From Erysipelotrichaceae bacterium (GTDB lineage Bacteria > Bacillota_I > Bacilli_A > Erysipelotrichales > Erysipelotrichaceae), in assembly GCA_012523895.1 (NCBI GenBank), contig JAAYSZ010000026.1:1-51599 (forward strand): 51,599 nt of DNA, read 5' to 3'. The notes under the pieces were generated by a model. It was not told the DNA's origin, ran no database searches, and saw nothing but the letters and a program-made list of their open reading frames with translations. A program made the position numbers and the translations under genes. Within the stretch, counting starts at the first letter, position 1; every line of letters starts with the position of its first letter. Positions 1 to 8,040 of the stretch are shown in pieces.

Positions 1-123
1 CTGGTATTTTACCAAGAAAAGTCCATTTTCATTTAATTTTTATGAGTATATTATTAATTTTTTAGATTCAACATTTAAAAAAGTGATACTCTATTTTAAA
101 AGTACCACTTTGTCAACAAACTG

Positions 124-150
124 AAAAACCCTCTAAATGAGGGTTTTTTT
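124..150 (-). terminator. Rho-independent terminator of the two-component operon
   Basis: A perfect stem (AAACCCTC paired with GAGGGTTT around a TAAAT loop) overlaps the stop codon of the histidine kinase gene. Read on the minus strand, the second arm runs into five T residues. On the plus strand the other arm ends in seven T residues, so the same hairpin could also stop a transcript arriving from the left edge. Positions 1-120 show no supportable gene. Confidence 0.8.
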
Positions 151-1437
151 CTGAGGTAATATAATTTCAAATATAGTGCCTTCATTAATTTTGGAATATG
201 TACTTATAGTTCCTTTATGTCTTGCTATTCCATGTTTTGTTATTGCAAGACCAAGTCCTGTTCCTTCTATAGTTTGATTACAACTTCTATCTGCTCTAAA
301 GAATCTTTCGTATATTCTTGGAAGGTCTTCTTGACTTATACCTATTCCTGTATCTTTTATTGTTATATAAATATTATTATTAAATTCATTTAAAGATATG
401 TATATACTTCCATATCTTTTATTATATTTAATTCCGTTTTGGATAATATTGAATAAACAATCATACATTATAGATCTTATTGCTTCTCCTGATACATTTT
501 GTAAGTCTGTTTCTACATAAATATTGTTTTTTTGTATCATTGGATTTAAGGTATTAAGAATTTCTTCTATTAAAATTTTATAATTGATTAATGTAAATTC
601 TTGTTCAGCCTTTTTTTCATCTAGTTTAGATACTTTAATAATATCGTTTATTTTATTTATTAGCTTTTGAGATTCATCATATATTTTTTGTGAAAAAGCT
701 TTTTGATCTTCAGCTCTAGATATTTCATTTGCCATAATTTCAGCATATCCAGAAATAGAAGTTAATGGAGTTTTTAGTTCATGAGAAACATTTGCACTAA
801 ATTCTCTTTTTATTTTATTGTTTTCTTCTAAGGATATAAGTAAATCATTTAGTTCTGGATATACTTTATTTGATAAAGGATTTTCCAAATCTAAATTATT
901 TATTGGTTCTACTATTTTTTTGGTTTGTATATTGGCTATAAATAAACTTATTAATACTATTAGTATTGTTGCAGCAATAATTAAGTTTATTTGAGGTATT
1001 ATTATTCCCCATACAGTACTTGATTCTTGAGAAAGTCTTATTACATTGCCATTATTTAATTTAACTGCATAATAATACGATTGAGTTTTAATTGAGTCTG
1101 ATTTTCTTATAGATTTTGATTGTCCATAATTAATTGCGTTTATAAATTCTGGTCTATCATCATGATTATCTAAAGTTTCTATATCTACTTTATTATCAAA
1201 TAAAACCTTTCCATCATATGCAATAAGTGTAATTCTTGAGTCAATTAATATTTTATTATTAAATAAATATTCAGAATCTTCATTTAAAATGTTTGATAAT
1301 AATATTGTTTCTTCTTTTAATGTAGCCATTATACTTTGACTAACTTTATAAAAAATAATGTATGCACTAGCAAAAAAAACGATCAAGCTGACCGTTGTTG
1401 TTAGAGTTGCAATTGTTTTAAAAATTCTTTTTTGCAC
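133..1437 (-). CDS. Sensor histidine kinase, PhoR-like
   Basis: Membrane sensor kinase of 434 residues that autophosphorylates on His and passes the phosphate to the regulator encoded just upstream. There are two membrane helices (about residues 8-31 and 143-170) around an extracytoplasmic sensor region of roughly 110 residues. The H-box SHELKTPLTS places the phospho-acceptor at His219. The N-box (NIIQNGIKYN), DTGIGI, the F-box and GTGLGLAI make a complete HATPase domain. No PAS domain is evident, so it is shorter than Bacillus PhoR. Translation starts at a GTG that shares one base with the TAG stop of the regulator gene (TAGTG), which implies translational coupling. The H-box style and the PhoP-like repeats upstream of the regulator suggest phosphate sensing; the ligand itself is inferred. 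Confidence 0.9.
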   Translation of the reverse strand: MQKRIFKTIATLTTTVSLIVFFASAYIIFYKVSQSIMATLKEETILLSNILNEDSEYLFNNKILIDSRITLIAYDGKVLFDNKVDIETLDNHDDRPEFINAINYGQSKSIRKSDSIKTQSYYYAVKLNNGNVIRLSQESSTVWGIIIPQINLIIAATILIVLISLFIANIQTKKIVEPINNLDLENPLSNKVYPELNDLLISLEENNKIKREFSANVSHELKTPLTSISGYAEIMANEISRAEDQKAFSQKIYDESQKLINKINDIIKVSKLDEKKAEQEFTLINYKILIEEILNTLNPMIQKNNIYVETDLQNVSGEAIRSIMYDCLFNIIQNGIKYNKRYGSIYISLNEFNNNIYITIKDTGIGISQEDLPRIYERFFRADRSCNQTIEGTGLGLAITKHGIARHKGTISTYSKINEGTIFEIILPQKKTLI

Positions 1438-2105
1438 TATTCACCTAATCTATAGCCAACGCCACGTATAGTTTTAATATAATCTTCCTTTAAGTCGAGT
1501 TTGGCTCTTAGAGTTCTAATGTGCACATCTACAGTTCTAGTTTCACCGTAGTAATCATATCCCCAAATTTCTTCTAAAAGCTTTTCTCTTGTTAATACTA
1601 TACCAACATTTTCAATTAATTTCTTTAGTAATTCATATTCTTTTAGTGTTAAGGATACTTTTTTATCGTCTACAGTAACTGAGTGTTTTTTTGTGTTTAT
1701 AGTTATTTCGTTATACTTTAGAATATCCGCATCTATTGGATCTTCACTTCTTCTAAGTACCGCTTTAATTCTTGCGATTAATTCCATCATACTAAATGGT
1801 TTAGTAATATAATCATCTGCACCTAAATCTAAACCAATAACCTTATCATATTCACTGCTTTTTGCGGTTAACATTATTACAGGGATATTTGAAGTGCTTA
1901 TATTTGATTTTAGTTGCTTAAGTATTTCTATTCCATCATCTCCTGGCAACATGATATCTAATAAAATTAATTTAGGTTTGCTGTTTGCTAAAGCAGGATA
2001 AAAATCTTTAGCACTAGTAAAGCCTTTTACTTCAAATCCTGTTTGTTTTAAGGTGTATGTTAATAATTCAAGAATATTTAAATCATCTTCTACGCAATAT
2101 ATCAT
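1437..2105 (-). CDS. OmpR/PhoB-family response regulator
   Basis: Two-domain regulator of 222 residues. The receiver domain (about 1-115) has the acidic pair at Glu6/Asp7-Asp8, the phospho-acceptor Asp50 in LLDIMLPG, and the conserved Lys in the ITKPF motif. The winged-helix DNA-binding domain (about 128-220) ends in the typical TVDVHIRTLRAKL and TIRGVGYRL motifs. It is the first gene of a two-gene minus-strand operon with the kinase. A tandem TTAACA repeat with 11-bp periodicity lies 51-67 bp upstream of the start and looks like a PhoP box. This makes an autoregulated PhoP orthologue plausible, although no phosphate genes are visible in the window. Confidence 0.92.
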   Translation of the reverse strand: MIYCVEDDLNILELLTYTLKQTGFEVKGFTSAKDFYPALANSKPKLILLDIMLPGDDGIEILKQLKSNISTSNIPVIMLTAKSSEYDKVIGLDLGADDYITKPFSMMELIARIKAVLRRSEDPIDADILKYNEITINTKKHSVTVDDKKVSLTLKEYELLKKLIENVGIVLTREKLLEEIWGYDYYGETRTVDVHIRTLRAKLDLKEDYIKTIRGVGYRLGE

Positions 2106-2141
2106 ATTCTAATCTTAGTTTAAAAATAGGTTTTTTTCAAT

Positions 2142-2172
2142 TTTATAAGCTATTCTTAACATTAATTTAACA
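2142..2172 (-). promoter_or_regulatory. Possible PhoP-type box and -10 element of the two-component operon
   Basis: TTAACA occurs at 2156-2161 and again at 2167-2172, separated by 5 bp. This is the 11-bp direct-repeat geometry of Bacillus PhoP boxes. A TATAAA on the minus strand (2142-2147) would place the repeats over the -35 region, as in Pho-activated promoters. Only two of the usual four repeats are clear, and TTAACA is not a rare word in AT-rich DNA. The rest of the 208-bp gap (2106-2313) is AT-rich and shows no gene. Confidence 0.4.
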
Positions 2173-2273
2173 ATGAATATTATATAAAAATGTGTTTTTT
2201 TAGAAGAAAAATAAATGGTAAATAAAATATAAATTAGTGACTTTTGAAATATATGTATAATTATTAAATATAC

Positions 2274-2308
2274 AAAAAAAGATAGAAGTATTTAATTTCT
2301 ATCTTTTT
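2274..2308 (-). terminator. Terminator of the ribonucleotide reductase operon
   Basis: An inverted repeat (AAAAAGATAGAA and TTCTATCTTTTT, 9-nt loop) lies directly after the beta-subunit stop codon. On the minus strand it ends in a run of seven T residues. Confidence 0.85.
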
Positions 2309-2313
2309 AAATC

Positions 2314-3357
2314 TTATAGATCATCTATAATTGCACTGCTTTTTGCATATGCACTAGATCTTGCTTCAAAGAAATCAGTTTTTATTAGATTTGCATTTGA
2401 GTATTGTGATACCCATTTCATATTTTCAGGTTCATTATCATAACCTTCATATATATTTTCAAAACCAATTGCATCACATCTTAAATTTCCTAAGTATTTT
2501 ATATAGTCAGTTATCATTTGTTTGTTAAGTCCAGCTACATCATCACCAATTACATAATGTCCCCAAGCAATCTCTTGTTCACAACCTTCTTTAATCATTT
2601 CTCGATAAACTTCAATTTTATCAGGAGTGAATAATTGAGGTTCTTCTTTTTTTAATTCTAAAATAATGTTTTTAAATAACCAAAGATGTGTATTTTCATC
2701 TCTATTTATATATCTTATTTCTTGAACTGAACCAGGCATTAAGCCGTTTCTTCCTAAATTATAGAAGAACATAAATCCTGAGTAGAAATAAATTCCTTCA
2801 AGAATATAGTTTGCGATTAATGTTTTTGTAAAAGTAAATGGATCTTGGCTTTTTTGAAAATCATTATATAGATCTCCTATAAATGTGTTTCTTCTTAGTA
2901 AATGTTCATCGTTTTTCCATTGATATAACACATCTGTTCTTTCTTGAGGTTCACAAATTGTATCTAACATATAACTATATGATTGTGAGTGTAATGCTTC
3001 ATGGAAAATTTGTATTGATAAACATAGGTTTATTTCATTTGCAGTAACATAATTAGAAATGTTTGGTAAGTTTGCCGTTTGAATGCTATCTAAAAATATT
3101 AAGAAAGATAGTATTTTATCATAAGCTCTTCTTTCAGCATATGGTAAATTAGGGTAGTCTTTAACATCTTGTGACATGTTTATTTCTTCAGGTACCCAGA
3201 AATTATTCATTGCTTGTCTATACCAATCTGATGTCCATGTATATTTTAAATTATTAAAATCATTAAGGTTTGTAGTATTTCCGTTGATTATCCTTCTTGA
3301 TGATATATCAATATCTCCTTCTGGATTAAATAGTGGTTTTTTACTTAATTGTTCCAT
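2314..3357 (-). CDS. nrdB: Class I ribonucleotide reductase, beta (radical-generating) subunit
   Basis: Small subunit of aerobic-type ribonucleotide reductase, which holds the dimetal cofactor that supplies the radical to NrdA. All six metal ligands can be placed by comparison with E. coli NrdB: Asp90, Glu120, His123, Glu187, Glu221 and His224. The radical tyrosine equivalent is Tyr127 in HEALHSQSY. It is therefore a canonical Tyr-containing enzyme, not one of the variants lacking Tyr or with altered ligands. The start is set at the Met with AAGGAGG seven bases upstream; an in-frame start 39 bp further out lies inside the end of nrdA and has no ribosome site. It follows nrdA by 10 bp. No nrdI is present, so a diiron centre of the class Ia kind is more likely than a NrdI-dependent manganese centre. 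Confidence 0.93.
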   Translation of the reverse strand: MEQLSKKPLFNPEGDIDISSRRIINGNTTNLNDFNNLKYTWTSDWYRQAMNNFWVPEEINMSQDVKDYPNLPYAERRAYDKILSFLIFLDSIQTANLPNISNYVTANEINLCLSIQIFHEALHSQSYSYMLDTICEPQERTDVLYQWKNDEHLLRRNTFIGDLYNDFQKSQDPFTFTKTLIANYILEGIYFYSGFMFFYNLGRNGLMPGSVQEIRYINRDENTHLWLFKNIILELKKEEPQLFTPDKIEVYREMIKEGCEQEIAWGHYVIGDDVAGLNKQMITDYIKYLGNLRCDAIGFENIYEGYDNEPENMKWVSQYSNANLIKTDFFEARSSAYAKSSAIIDDL

Positions 3358-3367
3358 TCTTTCCTCC

Positions 3368-5872
3368 TTATGCTGAACAGCTTTCACACTCATCAATTTC
3401 TAAACTTTTACTTCTAATATAATAGATGGATTTTACACCTTTTTCATAAGCTAATATGTATAAATTTAATATTTGTCTAAATGTATAATCATTTGTAATA
3501 TACAAGTTCATACTCATTGCTTGATCTACGTGTCTTTGTCTTACTCCTGCAGCTTTAACTGACCATCTTTGATCAATTGTATGTGCACTTTTATATAACC
3601 AGTTTGTTTTTAAAGATAAATCCGGAGCAACTCTTGGTATTAAACCAATCTTTTTTTCTTCTAAGAAAAATTTGTTCATTATTGGATCAACTCCTGCAGT
3701 TGTTCCAGAAATAATACTAGTACTAGATGTTGGGGCAATTGCTAATAAGTAGCCATTTCTAATTCCATGATTATGGATGTTTTCTTTTAGTTTATTCCAT
3801 CTTTCTGAATTGTAATTTCTTTTTATGAAGTAATCTCCGTTATCAAAGTCACTTCCTTCAAAATGTTTATATTTTCCTTTTTCAATAGCTAGTTCACTAC
3901 TTGCTTGTAGTGCCGCATAATTTATTTCTTCAAAAACTTTATCTACAAATTCTAAGTGTTCTTCACTTTCCCATCTGATGTTGTTTTTTGCAAGCATATG
4001 ATGATAGCCTGATACACCTAGTCCTATTGGTCTATAATCTAAATTGTTTATTTGTGCATAAGGGAGAGGAAAATAATTTAAATCAATTACATTATCTAAA
4101 GCTCTCACTGCAAGTTTTGTAATTCTATGTAGTTCATCTTTATTAGTTACATCAATTTTACCTAAAGTTAAACTTGCTAGGTTACATACAACAAAGTCTC
4201 CAGGTTTTGTAGTAGTTACAATAACTTTTTCTCCATTTACTTCAACTATTTCTTGTTTTAATAAAGATATTTCACTCATGTTTTGAGCTATTTCAGTACA
4301 TAAATTACTACTGTAAATAATCCCTTTATGAGGATTTGGGTTCATATTATTTACATGGTCTCTATTAAATGTAAACGGTGTACCTGTCTCTACTGCACTT
4401 TTAATAATTAGTCTTACTATTTCTTTTATTGGAATTATTCTTTTTGAAATTCTTCTATCATTAACACAATCTAAATATTTTTCTTTCCAAGAATCACCAT
4501 AAGAATCTTCTAGATAATAACCTTTTATTGTTTTTATTTCATGAGGATCAAATAAATACCAATTTCCTTCTAGATTTGTTTTAACTTCTTCCCAAAAGTA
4601 ATCTGGATAACAAACTGCAGGAAAGATGTCATGTGCTTTTAATCTATCATCACCATTATTTGTTCTAATTTGTAAGAACTCAGGTAAATCTTTGTGCCAA
4701 ACATCTAAATAAACAGCCGCAGCTCCTGACCTTACTCCAAGTTGATCTACAGCTACTGCAGTATCATTTACAAGCCTTATCCATCTAATAACTCCTCCAG
4801 CAGCATTTTTAAAGCCTCTAATACTTCCTCCTTTTGCTCTTACTTTTCCAAAATATAGGCCCATTCCTCCACCTAGCTTAGATACTTTCGCAAAATTGTC
4901 TAAACTTCTATAAATACCATCTAAACTATCTGGAACTGTATCAATAAAGCATGAACTTAATTGATGTATTGGTTTTCTTGAATTTGCTAGAGTAGGAGTA
5001 GCCATTGTTACTTTAAAAGTTGAAAGCATATCATAAAATTCTTTTACATAAAGCATTCTATTGTTTTTTTCTTGCATTGCTAAATGTAATGCAATGCCTA
5101 GATACATTTCTTGAGGTGTTTCTACAGGTTTATTATCGTAATCTACAATTAAATATCTTCTTATTACTAAATCTAATCCTGAATAGTTAAATAAGTTATT
5201 TCTTGTTTCATCTATAAAGGTTGATGCTTCTAGTATTTCTTCTGTACTATAATTTTCCAGTATGTATTTTCCATATAAACCTTTATCTGTTAAGTATTTT
5301 ATTTTTTCATATAAATTATCAAATTTTAAATCTAGTGATCGATTAAATTCAATCATTAATAATCTAGCACCTATAAATTCCCAATTAGGAGCTTCATTAG
5401 AAATAAGTTCTACTGCAGCCTTAATAAGTAAATAAATTAATTCATCATCTGTTTGATTTTCTTTTACAAATGAACTAAATTTTTTGTTTAAAATATCTAA
5501 ATTATATTCATCTTGAGAAAATTCTTTTTCAATTTCATTTAAAGTTTTTTCTAAATCATCTGTTTCTTTAAATTTAGAAAGAATAGAATTTTTTATTTTT
5601 CTTTGTTTTGATCTTGTTTCTCTATATAAAATATATGATTTAGCTACACTATAAAAACCTTCTTTCATTAAGGCTTCTTCAACTAAGTCTTGTATTTGTT
5701 CAACTGTGGTACTTTCTTGATGTTTAATTGTATTTTCCACATCTTTTGCGATTGAATATAACAAATCGTCATTATATTCTACTTTACAACTCTCAAATGC
5801 TTTTTGTATTGCATTTATTATTTTTTGAATTTGATATTCTTCTTGCTTATTATTTCTTTTAATAATATACAT
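3368..5872 (-). CDS. nrdA: Class I ribonucleotide reductase, alpha (catalytic) subunit
   Basis: Large subunit of 834 residues that reduces ribonucleoside diphosphates to deoxyribonucleotides. Residues 1-90 form an ATP-cone, the allosteric on/off domain. The active-site cysteine pair is Cys308 (SSCFIDT) and Cys563 (VVCNLASL). The catalytic triad is Asn523-Cys525-Glu527 in SNLCTEI. Near the C-terminus are the radical-relay tyrosines Tyr817/Tyr818 and the redox-shuttle pair Cys829/Cys832 (ECESC). Everything needed for activity is present. The ribosome site AAGAGGG precedes the ATG by about nine bases. It is the first gene of a two-gene operon with nrdB. I looked for paired NrdR boxes in the 100-bp divergent gap and did not find convincing ones. 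Confidence 0.95.
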   Translation of the reverse strand: MYIIKRNNKQEEYQIQKIINAIQKAFESCKVEYNDDLLYSIAKDVENTIKHQESTTVEQIQDLVEEALMKEGFYSVAKSYILYRETRSKQRKIKNSILSKFKETDDLEKTLNEIEKEFSQDEYNLDILNKKFSSFVKENQTDDELIYLLIKAAVELISNEAPNWEFIGARLLMIEFNRSLDLKFDNLYEKIKYLTDKGLYGKYILENYSTEEILEASTFIDETRNNLFNYSGLDLVIRRYLIVDYDNKPVETPQEMYLGIALHLAMQEKNNRMLYVKEFYDMLSTFKVTMATPTLANSRKPIHQLSSCFIDTVPDSLDGIYRSLDNFAKVSKLGGGMGLYFGKVRAKGGSIRGFKNAAGGVIRWIRLVNDTAVAVDQLGVRSGAAAVYLDVWHKDLPEFLQIRTNNGDDRLKAHDIFPAVCYPDYFWEEVKTNLEGNWYLFDPHEIKTIKGYYLEDSYGDSWKEKYLDCVNDRRISKRIIPIKEIVRLIIKSAVETGTPFTFNRDHVNNMNPNPHKGIIYSSNLCTEIAQNMSEISLLKQEIVEVNGEKVIVTTTKPGDFVVCNLASLTLGKIDVTNKDELHRITKLAVRALDNVIDLNYFPLPYAQINNLDYRPIGLGVSGYHHMLAKNNIRWESEEHLEFVDKVFEEINYAALQASSELAIEKGKYKHFEGSDFDNGDYFIKRNYNSERWNKLKENIHNHGIRNGYLLAIAPTSSTSIISGTTAGVDPIMNKFFLEEKKIGLIPRVAPDLSLKTNWLYKSAHTIDQRWSVKAAGVRQRHVDQAMSMNLYITNDYTFRQILNLYILAYEKGVKSIYYIRSKSLEIDECESCSA

Positions 5873-5980
5873 AAATTTACCCTCTTAAATTTCTCTTAAT
5901 TTATAATACAGATTTAATAATAAAAAGACTATTGATATGACTGAATATGTTAATATTTATTTATAGGTAGGAATATGTAT

Positions 5981-7195
5981 ATGGAAAATCTAATAATTAA
6001 AACAATTGAAAAGTATAGGAATGAAATAATTAATTTTTCTGATGAATTATTTAATAATCCAGAACTTGGTTATAAAGAATTTAAAACAAAAAAATTAATA
6101 ATAGAAGAATTATCTAAATATGATATTTATGTTGAAAAAGAATACTTAGAAACAGGATTTCAAGTTAGTTTAGGAAGTGAGAGTCCTCATATTGGATTAA
6201 TTGCGGAATTAGATGCAATTCCTACAAAGGATCATCCTTGTGCTAGTAAGTTAGATAATGCGGCTCATACATGTGGTCATTCTACTCAAGTGGCTATTAT
6301 GACTTATGTAGTTATTGTTTTAAAAGAATTAAATTATAAAGGGAAGATTACTTTATTTTATACACCTGCAGAAGAATATACTGATTTAGATTATAGAAAT
6401 AAATTAATTAAAGAAAATAAAATAAAATTTATTGGTGGAAAAACTAATATGTTAGAAATGAATTTATTTGATGGTGTTGAGTGTGTTATTTCTTTACATT
6501 CAATGGGTAGTGAATATGATTTTGGTTATAATTCATCTCTTGCAGGATTTAAATATAAAAAAATAACTTTTATTGGTAAAGCTGTTCATGCGGCTATTAG
6601 TGTAGAAGATGGAATTAATGCATTAAATATGTTTACTTTATTTAATAGTGGTTTAGGAATGTTAAGAGAAACAATAAAAGATAATAATATGACAAGGATT
6701 CACGGAATTCTTACTAAGGGAGGAGATACTATTAATAGTGTTCCTAGTGAAGTGGTTTATGAATGTTATATTAGAAGTTTAGAATATGATGAGATAGAAA
6801 AGATTAGTAATAAATTAGATACAATTGCAAAACATTGTTCATATGCATTAGGTGGTGATTGTAAAATTGAAACACAAGATGGCTACAAACCATTAAAGCC
6901 TAATAGAGCATTAAGCAATGTTATTTATAAAAATATATTAAAGTTTACTAGTGAAGATAGAATTATTAAGGATGAAAAATCTATAGCATCTGGAGATATT
7001 GGAGATGTTTCTTATGAGTATCCAACAACACAATTTGGATATGGTGGATTTAAAGGCAGTTTTCATGGAAAAGATTTTAAGATTGAAGATAATGAAAATG
7101 CATTGATAAAGCCTATTAAAATAGTGGTTTTAAGTATTTATGATTTATATAATGATAAAAATTTAATGGAGGAAATTAAAATTGAAAAGAACTGA
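5981..7195 (+). CDS. M20-family amidohydrolase/peptidase
   Basis: Cytoplasmic zinc-dependent amidohydrolase of about 404 residues, most like the M20D group that removes amino-acid or acyl groups from amides. Visible metal-binding motifs are TCGHSTQVA, the Glu-Glu of YTPAEEYTD, the His of ISLHSMG and a C-terminal SFHGKDF. The middle of the protein fits the usual dimerisation (lid) domain. ATG occurs at 5975 and 5981; the AGGA ribosome site is only two bases from the first and eight from the second, so 5981 is preferred. It is the first gene of the nucleoside operon and overlaps the next gene by 14 bp. That context suggests the substrate is an amide-bearing nucleoside or a product of one; this is inference, and a peptide or N-acyl amino acid is equally possible from sequence. 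Confidence 0.85.
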   Translation: MENLIIKTIEKYRNEIINFSDELFNNPELGYKEFKTKKLIIEELSKYDIYVEKEYLETGFQVSLGSESPHIGLIAELDAIPTKDHPCASKLDNAAHTCGHSTQVAIMTYVVIVLKELNYKGKITLFYTPAEEYTDLDYRNKLIKENKIKFIGGKTNMLEMNLFDGVECVISLHSMGSEYDFGYNSSLAGFKYKKITFIGKAVHAAISVEDGINALNMFTLFNSGLGMLRETIKDNNMTRIHGILTKGGDTINSVPSEVVYECYIRSLEYDEIEKISNKLDTIAKHCSYALGGDCKIETQDGYKPLKPNRALSNVIYKNILKFTSEDRIIKDEKSIASGDIGDVSYEYPTTQFGYGGFKGSFHGKDFKIEDNENALIKPIKIVVLSIYDLYNDKNLMEEIKIEKN

Positions 7196-8039
7196 TATTG
7201 TAATGAATGAATATTTATCTAATTTTTTAAAGTTTGATTTAGGACATATGGATGTAAATAAATATGAAAATAAAATTTTAGATATTAATTATTATAATGA
7301 TTTAGATTTGGATTTATATTTTCCTAATACTAAGGGTCCTTATCCTGTTGTGATTAGTGTTTATGGTGGTGGATTTGTGTCTGGGTTTAAACAATCTAAA
7401 TTTATTGATCCTATGATTAAACCAATTAATCATGGATATGTGGTTGTTGTGCCTAATTATACATTAGCTTTAGATGCGGCTTATCCTCAGCCAATAATAG
7501 ATTTAAAAAATTGTATTAAATGGGTATATGAAAATAAAGAGAAATATAATTTTGATTTAAGTAACTTGAGTATTTGGGGAGAATCTGCAGGGGGATATCT
7601 AGTATTAGCTACAGGTTTAATGGATAACTCTATATTTAATATTGATGATAAATATAAGGTAGATAATATTATTTCTTTTTATCCGCTTGTAGATATAGAA
7701 ACAGTTATTTCTGATTCAAAAAGTGTAGGAATGAATGTTAGTGATGACCCTAATGAAGATGTATTTTCTATATTTTTAGGTAAAGCTTTATATGATGAAG
7801 AAAAAAGAAAAGAATCAAATCCAATTAATCATTTAAAAAAGGATAGTCCAAGAATACTTTTACAACAAGGTGATAAGGATACATTAGTTCCTTATTTACA
7901 ATCTGAAAGGTTATATAAAGCAGCTTTAGAAAAAGGAACTTTTATTGAATATGAATTAGTTAGTGATAAAGTGCATACTGATCCATACTTTTTCACAGAT
8001 GAAAATGTAGAAAGAATAATTAAATTTATAGAGGGTTGA
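7182..8039 (+). CDS. Alpha/beta-hydrolase esterase (BD-FAE / HSL-like)
   Basis: Esterase/lipase-like enzyme of 285 residues without a signal peptide. The oxyanion-hole motif is YGGGF (replacing the common HGGGF), the nucleophile elbow is GESAGG, the acid lies in QGDKDTLVP and the His in DKVHTDPY, so the Ser-Asp-His triad is complete. Translation starts at TTG at 7182, supported by GGAGG eight bases upstream, inside the end of the M20 gene. The close relatives I would expect are ester hydrolases that remove acetyl or other acyl groups from sugars. Its place between an amidohydrolase and an ADP-ribosylglycohydrolase-fold protein suggests removal of an ester group from an imported nucleoside or ribosyl compound. 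Confidence 0.85.
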   Translation: MKRTDIVMNEYLSNFLKFDLGHMDVNKYENKILDINYYNDLDLDLYFPNTKGPYPVVISVYGGGFVSGFKQSKFIDPMIKPINHGYVVVVPNYTLALDAAYPQPIIDLKNCIKWVYENKEKYNFDLSNLSIWGESAGGYLVLATGLMDNSIFNIDDKYKVDNIISFYPLVDIETVISDSKSVGMNVSDDPNEDVFSIFLGKALYDEEKRKESNPINHLKKDSPRILLQQGDKDTLVPYLQSERLYKAALEKGTFIEYELVSDKVHTDPYFFTDENVERIIKFIEG

Positions 8040-8040
8040 A

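Noticed and set aside
2314..5872. A metal-free or manganese-variant ribonucleotide reductase
   Set aside because: All six canonical metal ligands and the radical tyrosine are present, and there is no nrdI neighbour.
5873..5980. NrdR boxes upstream of nrdA
   Set aside because: No pair of NrdR-box-like words with correct spacing could be found.
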